Source of the DNA: Mucilaginibacter daejeonensis
GTDB lineage: Bacteria > Bacteroidota > Bacteroidia > Sphingobacteriales > Sphingobacteriaceae
Direction of reading: 5' to 3'
DNA length: 64,000 nt
Assembly: GCF_020783335.1 (NCBI RefSeq)
Contig: NZ_CP086068.1
Location: 2,170,001-2,234,000 of the forward strand
Part shown: positions 25,029-33,191 of the stretch, piece by piece
Layout of the letters: the number at the start of each line of letters is the position of its first letter
How positions within the stretch are numbered: position 1 is the first letter of the stretch
Notes under the pieces: model-generated
Databases searched by the model: none
The model's input: the letters and a program-made list of their open reading frames with translations, nothing else
Told to the model about the DNA's origin: nothing
Translations under genes and position numbers: made by a program

Positions 25029-25319
25029 TCAGCTTTGGTCGGCCAGCACATCCTTGAACTCCGAGTGGCTGGCAAATACAGTTTGAGCAAATGTACATGA
25101 TGGAATGATCTTCATGCTACCTTTGCGCGCATAATTTACGCCAGCCTCGATCAATTGTTTGCCTAAACCCTTGCCTTCAGCCTCCGGTTCAACTTCAGTG
25201 TGATAAATGTCCATCTTACCATCGTCGGTGATCATGTAGCGCATGTCGCCCAGGCGTTGGCCATCGTCATCTATATAGAACATACCATCATCAGTGGTAT
25301 GGTGGTGTTTGATCTGCAT
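25029..25319 (-). CDS. Small GNAT-type N-acetyltransferase (YjdJ-like)
   Basis: The 96-residue protein is a minimal GNAT fold. It has DGQRLGDMRYMI, then IYHTEVEPEAEGKGLGKQLIEAGVNYARKG with the acetyl-CoA-binding motif (E-G-K-G-L-G), and KIIPSCTFA at the end of the core. This is the short GCN5-related group exemplified by E. coli YjdJ. The substrate is unknown. It is the first gene of the two-gene unit with the YpdA-like reductase. Confidence 0.88.
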   Translation of the reverse strand: MQIKHHHTTDDGMFYIDDDGQRLGDMRYMITDDGKMDIYHTEVEPEAEGKGLGKQLIEAGVNYARKGSMKIIPSCTFAQTVFASHSEFKDVLADQS

Positions 25320-25452
25320 AACTTTTAATGTTTCAAGTTACAACGCACAAGTGCAGCGTTTGTGGATACAGATAAGGGATAATGGCATTGATATGATGAT
25401 AACGTAGGGGGAAGCGAGGAGAACCTGCTACGAAAAGTATAGGCACAAAAAA

Positions 25453-25550
25453 TGGGTAAGCTACTTCTATCGCACCGCTCAACTCTCTACCCTTGCTGCG
25501 TTCCCACCCTGGGGGAGTTCAAGAGGAGCTGGTCGTAAAAGACTTACCCA
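25453..25550 (-). ncRNA. ffs: Signal recognition particle RNA (small, bacterial)
   Basis: Read leftward, the 98-base gene has terminal arms TGGGTAAG and CTTACCCA that pair perfectly. The diagnostic SRP domain IV sequence is CCAGGGTGGGAACGCAGCAA. The RNA binds Ffh to target membrane proteins co-translationally. A -7 element TATTTTTG precedes it on the minus strand. The remaining parts of the 25320-25637 gap show nothing else. Confidence 0.95.
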
Positions 25551-25553
25551 CCG

Positions 25554-25561
25554 CAAAAATA
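25554..25561 (-). promoter_or_regulatory. -7 element of the SRP RNA gene
   Basis: TATTTTTG on the minus strand ends 3 bases before the RNA 5' end as drawn. No obvious -33 match is present. Confidence 0.5.
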
Positions 25562-25637
25562 GAAAAAATATCGATAGCCCGCTAACTAAATGCAAAGTAG
25601 CTGTTAAGGTACTGATGATCAATCACAAAAAGTTAGG

Positions 25638-26198
25638 TCAGGCACTTAACTGGTTCTTGAATGTGATCTTTTCGAGTATGCGGTAATTGGTGTTAGGGTT
25701 TAAACTTTCCTTGGCCAGTATGGTAAGCTCGTTCACCGTAAAGCTATCCGTATACTTTGCCTGCCGGAATAAAGGCCAAAGCTTGTAAAAACTATCATAT
25801 GGGATTGCTTTGGTCACGGTGATGTGCGGCACAACTTCATTTTTTGCCCTTAATTGTTTTTTTAACAACTCGAACCAGTTGTCGGTACGATAGCTCGGTT
25901 TGATACGTGCGTAAATAGTAGCAGACTTTTCTCCATGAATGAAGAACTGGAATCCCTCCAGGTCAAGGGTAACAGGCGGCATGCTCTCTATCCTACGTCT
26001 GAGCATTTCAATAAAAGAACCGATCACATGTGGCTTCTGGCGGTGGGTGTTGAATAGGCTGATATGTGCGGTCCCTTTCATCCCGGGATAATTACCGATG
26101 TAGGTTGAAGCCTTTAACTTGCAGTGCTTTATCTGATGCTTGACCGTATCTGATGGTTGCAACAGGAAGAGATAATCTTGATAAGTTTCCATGGTCAA
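25638..26198 (-). CDS. 2'-5' RNA ligase / 2H phosphoesterase family protein
   Basis: The 186-residue protein has both signature tetrapeptides of the LigT/2H superfamily, HISL (in GTAHISLFN) and HITV (in VVPHITVTK), about 80 residues apart. These supply the two catalytic histidines. Members cleave 2'-5' or cyclic phosphodiester bonds, or ligate RNA. The gene is divergent from dinB with a 63-base gap. Whether the two are jointly regulated is unknown. Confidence 0.9.
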   Translation of the reverse strand: MTMETYQDYLFLLQPSDTVKHQIKHCKLKASTYIGNYPGMKGTAHISLFNTHRQKPHVIGSFIEMLRRRIESMPPVTLDLEGFQFFIHGEKSATIYARIKPSYRTDNWFELLKKQLRAKNEVVPHITVTKAIPYDSFYKLWPLFRQAKYTDSFTVNELTILAKESLNPNTNYRILEKITFKNQLSA

Positions 26199-26249
26199 AT
26201 AATTTGTTCAAAAATGCTAATAAAATTAGTATTTTATCAAGTGGATATT

Positions 26250-26257
26250 TAATTTTG
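26250..26257 (+). promoter_or_regulatory. -7 element of dinB
   Basis: TAATTTTG ends 4 bases before the GTG start, implying a leaderless message. A -33 element is not clear, and no SOS-type box is visible. Confidence 0.5.
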
Positions 26258-26261
26258 TAGA

Positions 26262-27449
26262 GTGGAACTGAAAAGACATATCGTACACATCGATCTTGAC
26301 TCGTTCTTTGTGTCGGTGGAGCGGAGGCTTAACCCTGATCTGATCGGCAAGCCGGTGATCATTGGTGGTTCAAAGGACAGGGGCGTGGTAGCCTCGTGCA
26401 GCTATGAGGCCAGGCAGTACGGCATTCATTCGGCCATGCCGAGCAAGCAGGCCTATAAGCTTTGCCCCGATGCCATTTTTTTGCGCGGAAGCCACGGCCG
26501 TTATTCAGAAGCATCACGCGAGGTCACCAAGATCATTCATGATTCGGTACCGGTGTATCAAAAGACGTCGGTTGACGAGTTCTACATAGACCTTACCGGG
26601 ATGGAGCGCTATTATGACCCATACCAGATCGCTACCGACCTTAGGCAACGCGTGATGCGTGAGACAGGACTGCCCATATCATTCGGCATGGCCTCATGTA
26701 AGACCGTGGCCAAAATGGCCACACGCGAAGCTAAACCCAACGGGCAGCTAAGGATACCTCACGGGGAGGAAAAAGCATTCATGGCGCCTTTGAACATTAG
26801 TAAGATCCCCATGCTGGGGCGTAAGACCTGTGAGAAGCTTTACCAGTATGGTATAGAGAAGATCGGCGACCTGCACCGTACCAATATCCGTTTCCTGGAG
26901 ACCATGTTCGGGAAAGCGGGGCGGTATATATGGGAGAAGGCACAAGGCATCGACCACAGCGAGATAGCGCCGCGCGGCGAGCGGAAGTCCATCTCCACCG
27001 AGCATACTTTTCACGAAGATACTGCTGATGCGGAGTTCATCGACACCATGTTGGTATCCATGGCAGAGGAGTTAGCCTTCAAGCTGCGAAGTGAGGAGAT
27101 GCTGGCATCTTGCGTGGCGATCAAATTACGCTACTCAAACTTTGAGACGCATACCATGCAGGAGAAGATCCATCTTACTTCAGCTGAGCATATGCTGATA
27201 CCGGCAGTTAAAAAGCTACTAAAAAAAGCCTGGAACCAGCACCGCCGTATCAGGCTTATTGGGGTAAGGCTGAGCGATCTGTGCAGTGGCAACTACCAGA
27301 TCGATCTTTTTGATGATAATGAAGAGCAGATCAAGCTGTATCGGGCCATGGATACGATCAACTTTAAGTTCGGCAACAAAACGGTATGCCGGGCAGCCGG
27401 TATGGAGATCGGTCAGCGGAACTTCAACCCATTCCATCCCGCAGGTTAA
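26262..27449 (+). CDS. dinB: DNA polymerase IV (Y-family translesion polymerase)
   Basis: The 395-residue protein has the Y-family core: HIDLDSFFVSVERR (residues 9-22, metal-binding aspartates), YEARQYGIHSAMPSKQAYKLCPD, and SVDEFYIDLTG with the second acidic metal site. A helix-hairpin-helix thumb (ISKIPMLGRKTCEKLYQYGIEKIGDL) and a little-finger domain follow. DinB copies damaged DNA with low fidelity. The start is a GTG at 26262, since no upstream in-frame start exists before the promoter element. The C-terminus lacks an obvious canonical beta-clamp peptide. Confidence 0.95.
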   Translation: MELKRHIVHIDLDSFFVSVERRLNPDLIGKPVIIGGSKDRGVVASCSYEARQYGIHSAMPSKQAYKLCPDAIFLRGSHGRYSEASREVTKIIHDSVPVYQKTSVDEFYIDLTGMERYYDPYQIATDLRQRVMRETGLPISFGMASCKTVAKMATREAKPNGQLRIPHGEEKAFMAPLNISKIPMLGRKTCEKLYQYGIEKIGDLHRTNIRFLETMFGKAGRYIWEKAQGIDHSEIAPRGERKSISTEHTFHEDTADAEFIDTMLVSMAEELAFKLRSEEMLASCVAIKLRYSNFETHTMQEKIHLTSAEHMLIPAVKKLLKKAWNQHRRIRLIGVRLSDLCSGNYQIDLFDDNEEQIKLYRAMDTINFKFGNKTVCRAAGMEIGQRNFNPFHPAG

Positions 27450-27456
27450 ACTGCTG

Positions 27457-28032
27457 CTACTTTTCGGCTATGTAGCCATCATAACTGATGCTGGTACGAT
27501 TCGTACTGATCACCTGCAAGCTGGCGGTGCCGTTAGGGCTAACGCCCAGTATGAGCTTATTGATGTTCTGCGCATCGGTGGGCACGATCACGATCGTGGT
27601 GATGCCTTTCTTGTTGGTCTTTGGTGAGTAAGAGAACTTGGTAGAAGTGAATTTGATACCGCTTTCATTCGGGTTAGTGTAAGCCACCGAGGAATTAAAG
27701 GCTCGTCCATAAAATGGAAGGTAAGCGATCACTGAATCCGTCCTAACCACCATATCAAAATTATAATTCAAATAGATATGGCCAGTGCCATCAGGCGATA
27801 TGTTGAACATTTGACCGTTCAGCATCGTGTATCCGCCTCCAAGCGGGTTGGCATAGGTCGCCTTGAACGTGAAGTGCTTGCTGTCCAACAGTTTCTTCAC
27901 TTCATTAGCTTTTAACTCTTTACGGCTTTCGCGGGGTTTGTTGGTGTGCGTAGTGTCCTGAGCCATAGCCGCGTGGAGGCCAATGCCAAGATACATGGAC
28001 ACTATCGATATTAAAAGTTTTGCTGCTCTCAT
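27457..28032 (-). CDS. Secreted DUF4251 protein
   Basis: The 191-residue protein starts with a signal peptide ending AAMAQ near residue 25. The remainder fits DUF4251: a charged helix KANEVKKLLDSKHFTFKATYANPLGGGYTMLNG, then a small beta-rich domain with YLPFYGRAFN and KGITTIVIVPTDAQNINKLILGV. This family is common and periplasmic in Bacteroidota; its function is unknown. It is convergent with dinB, with 7 bases between stops. Confidence 0.85.
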   Translation of the reverse strand: MRAAKLLISIVSMYLGIGLHAAMAQDTTHTNKPRESRKELKANEVKKLLDSKHFTFKATYANPLGGGYTMLNGQMFNISPDGTGHIYLNYNFDMVVRTDSVIAYLPFYGRAFNSSVAYTNPNESGIKFTSTKFSYSPKTNKKGITTIVIVPTDAQNINKLILGVSPNGTASLQVISTNRTSISYDGYIAEK

Positions 28033-28104
28033 AAAGTGATGTATTTGAGGACGGTATGCTGTTAAGTATACATAGCCCGTTCACGAACTGTTTTTGTTAG
28101 ACAT

Positions 28105-28139
28105 AAAAAAAGCCGGCAGGTTTAAACCCGCCGGCTTCA
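28105..28139 (-). terminator. Terminator of htpG
   Basis: GAAGCCGGCGGG / CCTGCCGGCTTTTTTT (leftward) lies 19 bases after the htpG stop. Confidence 0.85.
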
Positions 28140-28157
28140 TCTATCTTATAAAAGCTA

Positions 28158-30041
28158 TTAGATCAGGCTAACGCTGCGGTTAACGAACTCAGTAAGTTCA
28201 GCACCGGTCAGCAGTCCTTGTGATAACAGTGCCAGGTCGAACGCCTGCTTAGCCAATTGGGTGCGGGCCTCTTCGTCGTTGGTCTCCAGCATTTTACCGA
28301 TCAGCTTATGGTTGCCGTTCACTACAACCTTGTAGCTATCAGGCATATTACCGTAGAAGCCCATACCGCCACCCATTTGCGCCATGTCCTTCATGCGGCG
28401 CATAAACTCGTCCATGGTAACGGTCACTGGTAACTCTTCAGGGTTCAAGCTTTCCAGTTCAACCTTAAAACCCGGTTTGGTGATCGCTTTTTCAAATATG
28501 TCTTTAACCTCGGTCACTTGATCATCGGTCAATACCGTGGCAGGGGCATCATCTTTCTTGATCAGCTTGTCGGCCACGTCAGCATCCACGCGTTTAAGCG
28601 AGGTCTTTTCCAGCTTTTGCTCCAAATGGCTTACAAAGTGGTTATCGATAGGAGAGTTCATCAACAAAACGTCGTAGCCTTTCTTAATGGCCGACTGGAT
28701 GAACGAATCCTGCTTGGCCGGCTCGTTGGTATAAATGTACACCAACTGGCCATCCTTATCAGTTTGAGTGGCCGATACCTTCTCCTTGTACTCGTTGAGG
28801 GTGAAGTTCTCCTTAGCGGTATTGGTCAATAAGGTGAAGTCCTTAGCTTTTTCGTAGAACTTATCATCGCTGATGAAGCCATATTTTACGAACAAGCCAA
28901 TGTCGCTCCATTTCTCTTCGTAAGCCTTACGGTCGGCTTTGAAAAGCTCAGCCAATTTGTCGGCTACCTTTTTAGTGATGTATGTGTTGATCTTTTTGAC
29001 GTTGCTATCAGCTTGTAAAAAGCTACGCGAAACGTTCAGCGGGATATCTGGTGAATCGATCACACCATGCAGCAACATCAGGAACTCAGGAACGATGTCC
29101 TTCACCTCATCAGTGATGAATACCTGGCGTGAGAACAATTTGATCTTGTTGCGTTGGAAATCAAAGTCGTTCTTCACCTTAGGGAAGTATAACACACCGG
29201 TAAGGTTGAACGGATAATCAACGTTCAAGTGGATCCAGAATAGTGGATCTTCAGAAAAAGGATAAAGTTCTTTGTAGAATTGCAGGTAATCTTCGTCCTT
29301 CAGCTCCGATGGTGATTTGGTCCAGATCGGGTTGGTCTCGTTGATGATGTTATCGCTCTCAACGGTGATATATTTAGGCTTGCCTTCTTCGTCCTCACCT
29401 TGTGGAACCTCATCGGTACGGGTACCGAACTTGATCGGCACAGGAAGGAACTTGGCATATTTATCCAGTATCTCCTGTAATTTGTGCTTGTTCACAAATT
29501 CTTCCGATTCGCTGTTCACGTGCAGGATCACATCGGTACCGCGGGTGGTGCGTGTTCCTTCAGTGATCTCGAACTCAGTGCTGCCATCGCAGATCCAACG
29601 AGCTGGTTCAGCACCTTCCTGATAAGATAGGGTGTTGATCTCGACCTTGTCGGCCACCATGAACGCCGAATAGAAGCCCAGACCAAAGCGACCAATGATC
29701 TCATTAGCATCTTTAGCTTCCTTGAATTTCTCCATAAACTCGGTAGCACCCGAGAATGCGATCTGGTTGATGTACTTCTTGATCTCGTCGGCCGTCATAC
29801 CCAGGCCATTGTCAGATATGGTGATCGTCTTGGCAGTCTCGTCGAATAATACTTCAACCTGAAGCTCTCCCAACTCGCCATTGTACTGGCCTAATGATGA
29901 TAAGCGTTTGATCTTTTGCGTAGCATCTACCGCATTAGATACCAGCTCGCGCAAAAATATCTCGTTATCAGAATATAAGAACTTTTTAATGATCGGGAAA
30001 ATGTTCTCGGTGTGTATCGAGATCGTTCCTTTTTCTTGCAT
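28158..30041 (-). CDS. htpG: Hsp90-family chaperone HtpG
   Basis: The 627-residue ATP-dependent chaperone has the Hsp90 landmarks in order: FLRELVSNAVDATQK (ATP-lid start), ITISDNGLGMT, NQIAFSGATEFMEK, GRFGLGFYSAFMVADKVEI, then the middle domain with NVSRSFLQ. The GFYGNMPDSYKVVVNGNH segment precedes the dimerising C-terminal region. The length is typical of bacterial HtpG. A TATATTTG promoter element lies upstream on the minus strand; no heat-shock operator is recognised. The 30042-30208 gap otherwise holds no gene. Confidence 0.97.
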   Translation of the reverse strand: MQEKGTISIHTENIFPIIKKFLYSDNEIFLRELVSNAVDATQKIKRLSSLGQYNGELGELQVEVLFDETAKTITISDNGLGMTADEIKKYINQIAFSGATEFMEKFKEAKDANEIIGRFGLGFYSAFMVADKVEINTLSYQEGAEPARWICDGSTEFEITEGTRTTRGTDVILHVNSESEEFVNKHKLQEILDKYAKFLPVPIKFGTRTDEVPQGEDEEGKPKYITVESDNIINETNPIWTKSPSELKDEDYLQFYKELYPFSEDPLFWIHLNVDYPFNLTGVLYFPKVKNDFDFQRNKIKLFSRQVFITDEVKDIVPEFLMLLHGVIDSPDIPLNVSRSFLQADSNVKKINTYITKKVADKLAELFKADRKAYEEKWSDIGLFVKYGFISDDKFYEKAKDFTLLTNTAKENFTLNEYKEKVSATQTDKDGQLVYIYTNEPAKQDSFIQSAIKKGYDVLLMNSPIDNHFVSHLEQKLEKTSLKRVDADVADKLIKKDDAPATVLTDDQVTEVKDIFEKAITKPGFKVELESLNPEELPVTVTMDEFMRRMKDMAQMGGGMGFYGNMPDSYKVVVNGNHKLIGKMLETNDEEARTQLAKQAFDLALLSQGLLTGAELTEFVNRSVSLI

Positions 30042-30093
30042 ATGATTGTTATTTTAATTAGTGATAGTGATCTCACTATATCAATGCCTGTTC

Positions 30094-30101
30094 CAAATAT
30101 A
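30094..30101 (-). promoter_or_regulatory. -7 element of htpG
   Basis: TATATTTG on the minus strand lies 52 bases from the htpG ATG. Confidence 0.5.
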
Positions 30102-30208
30102 ATTCGCTTGTCAAAATGGCAGTTGGAGTTCTCCGGAGCTGTGTTATTCAGGCTTATGATTTGCAGTGGACACGTTGCGCTCGCAATGACATTTGTGTTG
30201 TGAGGTCA

Positions 30209-31549
30209 TTAAAATTGCAACGTGAAAACCGTTCCTTTACCCTCGGTACTTTGCACCGTGATGTTGCCTTTGTGCATCAACATGATCTGCTTGCAAAGGC
30301 TAAGGCCTATGCCACTGCCTGTTTTTCGAGTGCTAAAGAATGGGATGAAGATCTTCTCTAGCAACTCTGCTGACATGCCCAGGCCGTTATCGCTTACTTT
30401 TATTAAGGTTTTATTGCCCTGTACTTCGGCCGATAGGCTGATGGTGGGTTCGGGGCGATCCTTTACTGCTTCAATGGCATTTACCAATAAATTAATGAGC
30501 ACTTGTTCCAGCAGATTGACGTCGACATCGATGGCCAAATTCAGATCACGAAGGATGACATCCAGCTCGATGTTCTTCTTTTCCAGCGTTGGCAACATCA
30601 GTGTATTGAGGTTCTCGAACAATTCGTAAACCAGCGTGTGCTGCAATTCCAGCTTGGTTATTTTATTTAAACTTCGGTAGCTCTCAGTAAATTTCAACAA
30701 GCCCTCACTGCGGCGTTTAATGGTATCTATACCCAATTCAAGGTCTTCAAGGTCATGTCCAGTGGCGCTATTGGCAATATCCGAGCGCTTGAGGCGATTT
30801 TTTAAGGTATTAGCCAGAGAGGATATTGGCGCAACGGAATTCATGATCTCGTGGGTCATCACATTCAATAACTTAGACCAGGCATTAGACTCTGATTCAT
30901 CCATCGCATCGCTAACGTTCTGGAAAGCCACCAATTTGTAAAGCTTATCCTCGCTACGCAGTAAACTCGCCATCAGCAATATCTTCAGCTTTTGCTGCTC
31001 ATGCTGTATGGTCACCACCCGGCTATTGCCCGACCGTAATTTGATGATCTCCTCGTAAAGCTCAGGGGCGCGTTTTTCTAAAGAACTGATGTTGCGCAGG
31101 TAGGGGATGCTGATCAGGTTCTTGAATGACTCGTTGATCCAGCCTACTTCGCCGGTCTCCTGCTCGTATGATAGGATACCTGTTCCTACTAATTCTAAGA
31201 TGTTTTGAAGATAGTGGTATTGCGTCTCACGCTCACGGTTGATCGTCTTGAAAGTAACGTTGATCTCGTTAAATCCCTGACGTAGAACCTGCACGTTAGA
31301 GGGGGCGTTCTTGATCGCATAATGCCTTGAAAAGTCGCGGTATTGCGCGGCCTCTGCAAATTCCTGCACCTCTTGTTGTATTTTAGTATACTGATATAAT
31401 AAATTGAATATAAGATAGATAATAAAAGGTAAAGGTAAGAAGATATATAGATTGTTGTTGCTAACCAATCCATACGCGGCAGCGCACATAAAGCCGAATA
31501 GAAGCAGGATGCGCAGCAGCAACTGCCACTCGTAGCGTTTAAATATCAT
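30209..31549 (-). CDS. Membrane sensor histidine kinase (NtrY-like)
   Basis: The 446-residue kinase has two N-terminal membrane segments (residues 10-28 and 34-53) with almost no periplasmic loop, so it probably senses signals in or at the membrane. It then has a linker/HAMP-like helix and a PAS-like region (NILELVGTGILSYEQ). The dimerisation domain has phospho-acceptor H233 in MTHEIMNSVAPISS, and the ATPase domain includes NLLVNAIEA, DNGLGM and GSGIGLSL. The 5' end overlaps the 3' end of the upstream response-regulator gene by 11 bases, so the pair is translated together. It faces the divergent ABC exporter operon. Confidence 0.92.
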   Translation of the reverse strand: MIFKRYEWQLLLRILLLFGFMCAAAYGLVSNNNLYIFLPLPFIIYLIFNLLYQYTKIQQEVQEFAEAAQYRDFSRHYAIKNAPSNVQVLRQGFNEINVTFKTINRERETQYHYLQNILELVGTGILSYEQETGEVGWINESFKNLISIPYLRNISSLEKRAPELYEEIIKLRSGNSRVVTIQHEQQKLKILLMASLLRSEDKLYKLVAFQNVSDAMDESESNAWSKLLNVMTHEIMNSVAPISSLANTLKNRLKRSDIANSATGHDLEDLELGIDTIKRRSEGLLKFTESYRSLNKITKLELQHTLVYELFENLNTLMLPTLEKKNIELDVILRDLNLAIDVDVNLLEQVLINLLVNAIEAVKDRPEPTISLSAEVQGNKTLIKVSDNGLGMSAELLEKIFIPFFSTRKTGSGIGLSLCKQIMLMHKGNITVQSTEGKGTVFTLQF

Positions 31550-32897
31550 ACTTGTTCAGGCGGCGGTAAAGGGCAGTGCGGGTCAGTCCTAACTCTTTGG
31601 CAGCTCGGGTGATATTGCCATTATGCTTTTCTATCACGCGTAAAATGGCGTTCTTTTCCATTTCGCTTAACGGAACGTTGTCAGTTAGTTGAGGCGCTTC
31701 AGGTAAAGCTGTTTCTAATGATGAAAAGATAAGGTCGTCTGGCTGCAACACGTCCTCTTCGGCCATGATCACGGCGCGTTCAATGGTGTACTGCAATTCA
31801 CGTACGTTACCAGGGAATCCATACATCTGCAATTTGTTAAGTGCCTGGTTGCTGAGGTCCATAGGCGGTTTCATGTATTTGGCCGCATACATCTTTGCAA
31901 AATGACGAGCTAACACCGGTATGTCACTTGTACGGCGGCGGAGCGGCGGCATAGTAATCTCGACCGTGTTGATACGATAGATCAAGTCCTTTCTAAATTT
32001 GTTCTCATTGGCCAGCTCCTGCAACGGGATGTTGGTGGCACAGATCAAACGAATGTTAATGTCGACCGGCTTATTGGTACCCAGGCGGGTCACTTGCCGA
32101 TTCTGTAATATGGTCAACAGTTTGGCTTGCTGTTGCAAGGTGATGTTGCCGATCTCATCCAGGAATAAGGTACCGCCTTCGGCTTCCTCAAAGCGACCCA
32201 TACGGTCCTCTCTCGCATCGGTAAAGGCGCCTTTTTTATGGCCGAACAATTCGCTTTCAAATAGGGTATCGGTCAAAGCACCAACGTCCACCTTAATAAA
32301 AGGCTTGTTGGCCCGCAAAGACCGCTCGTGGATGGCCTTTGCCATCAGGTCCTTGCCCGTACCGTTCTCGCCAAGGATCAAAATGTTGGCATCAGTAGGC
32401 GCGATCTTATTCACCTTGTAAAAGATGTCCTGCATCACATCAGCTTCACCTAAAATGGCGGTGCTGCCTGCAGTGCTTTTAGCAACGGCTTTCGGCTTTT
32501 TAGGGCCTTCCTGCTTATCTAACAACTCACTTAGTGTTTCTAACAGGCGCTCGTTGTGCCATGGTTTCACTACAAAGTCGTTGGCGCCTTCTTTCAGTGA
32601 CCGTACGGCAAGGTCGATGTGCCCATAAGCGGTGATCATGATCACACAAACGTTAGGGCGCCACTCTTTTATCTTGCGCAGCCAGTAAATGCCCTCGTTG
32701 CCGGTGTTCATGGTGCTGTTGAAGTTCATATCCAGCAACACCAGATCCACTTGGTTACGGGTGAGTATCGAGTTAATGTTCTCGGGATTCTTCTCAGTGA
32801 TGATCTCGTGAACCTCGGTCTTTAACAATAGTTTCACCGCGGTGAGTACGTCAATATCATCATCAACAACTAGTACGGTGGCTTTTTTCAGTATCAT
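31539..32897 (-). CDS. Sigma54-dependent response regulator (NtrC/AtoC type)
   Basis: The 452-residue regulator has a receiver domain (residues 5-125, phosphoacceptor D56 in LLDMNF) and an AAA+ domain with Walker A GENGTGKD (176-183). A Fis-type helix-turn-helix ends the protein (NITRAAKELGLTRTALYRRLNKY). The sigma54-contact loop reads GAFTDA (223-228) instead of the usual GAFTGA. It is the first gene of the two-component pair and lies head-to-head with the export operon 295 bases away, its most likely target. Confidence 0.94.
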   Translation of the reverse strand: MILKKATVLVVDDDIDVLTAVKLLLKTEVHEIITEKNPENINSILTRNQVDLVLLDMNFNSTMNTGNEGIYWLRKIKEWRPNVCVIMITAYGHIDLAVRSLKEGANDFVVKPWHNERLLETLSELLDKQEGPKKPKAVAKSTAGSTAILGEADVMQDIFYKVNKIAPTDANILILGENGTGKDLMAKAIHERSLRANKPFIKVDVGALTDTLFESELFGHKKGAFTDAREDRMGRFEEAEGGTLFLDEIGNITLQQQAKLLTILQNRQVTRLGTNKPVDINIRLICATNIPLQELANENKFRKDLIYRINTVEITMPPLRRRTSDIPVLARHFAKMYAAKYMKPPMDLSNQALNKLQMYGFPGNVRELQYTIERAVIMAEEDVLQPDDLIFSSLETALPEAPQLTDNVPLSEMEKNAILRVIEKHNGNITRAAKELGLTRTALYRRLNKYDI

Positions 32898-33149
32898 GTG
32901 CGCAAATTAGGTTGGTCAATTTACTTAAATATCTTTAATATTAAGCTTTATCAGGCAAGCCTGAATACCTCAAAAGCAGCAAAAACGGAGCGAAGAAGCG
33001 TTGTTCGCTTCAATTGGTTGTTCGCCAATGTTTTAGCTATATCTAAAGGCCGCAGGTACTGTATCATAACCGCACACCCGATGTAACACAAGCGTACGGT
33101 GGTCATTACGGTTATATCTTAATTGATTGATATATAGCATTTTGAACAG

Positions 33150-33164
33150 TGGCACATGGTTTAT
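33150..33164 (+). promoter_or_regulatory. Possible sigma54 -24/-12 promoter of the export operon
   Basis: TGGCAC (33150-33155) matches the -24 half of a sigma54 promoter. Five bases later the -12 position is TTAT rather than TTGC. It lies 28 bases before the operon start, the right distance. The rest of the 32898-33191 gap is AT-rich, with a GAGCGAA/TTCGCTTC hairpin near 32990-33015 and no gene. Confidence 0.3.
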
Positions 33165-33191
33165 ATAGTAACAGTAAACAAATATTTTTAA

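Noticed and set aside
32898..33086. Open frame of 62 codons between the regulator and the export operon
   Set aside because: It overlaps the likely promoter/control region and has no family-like pattern.
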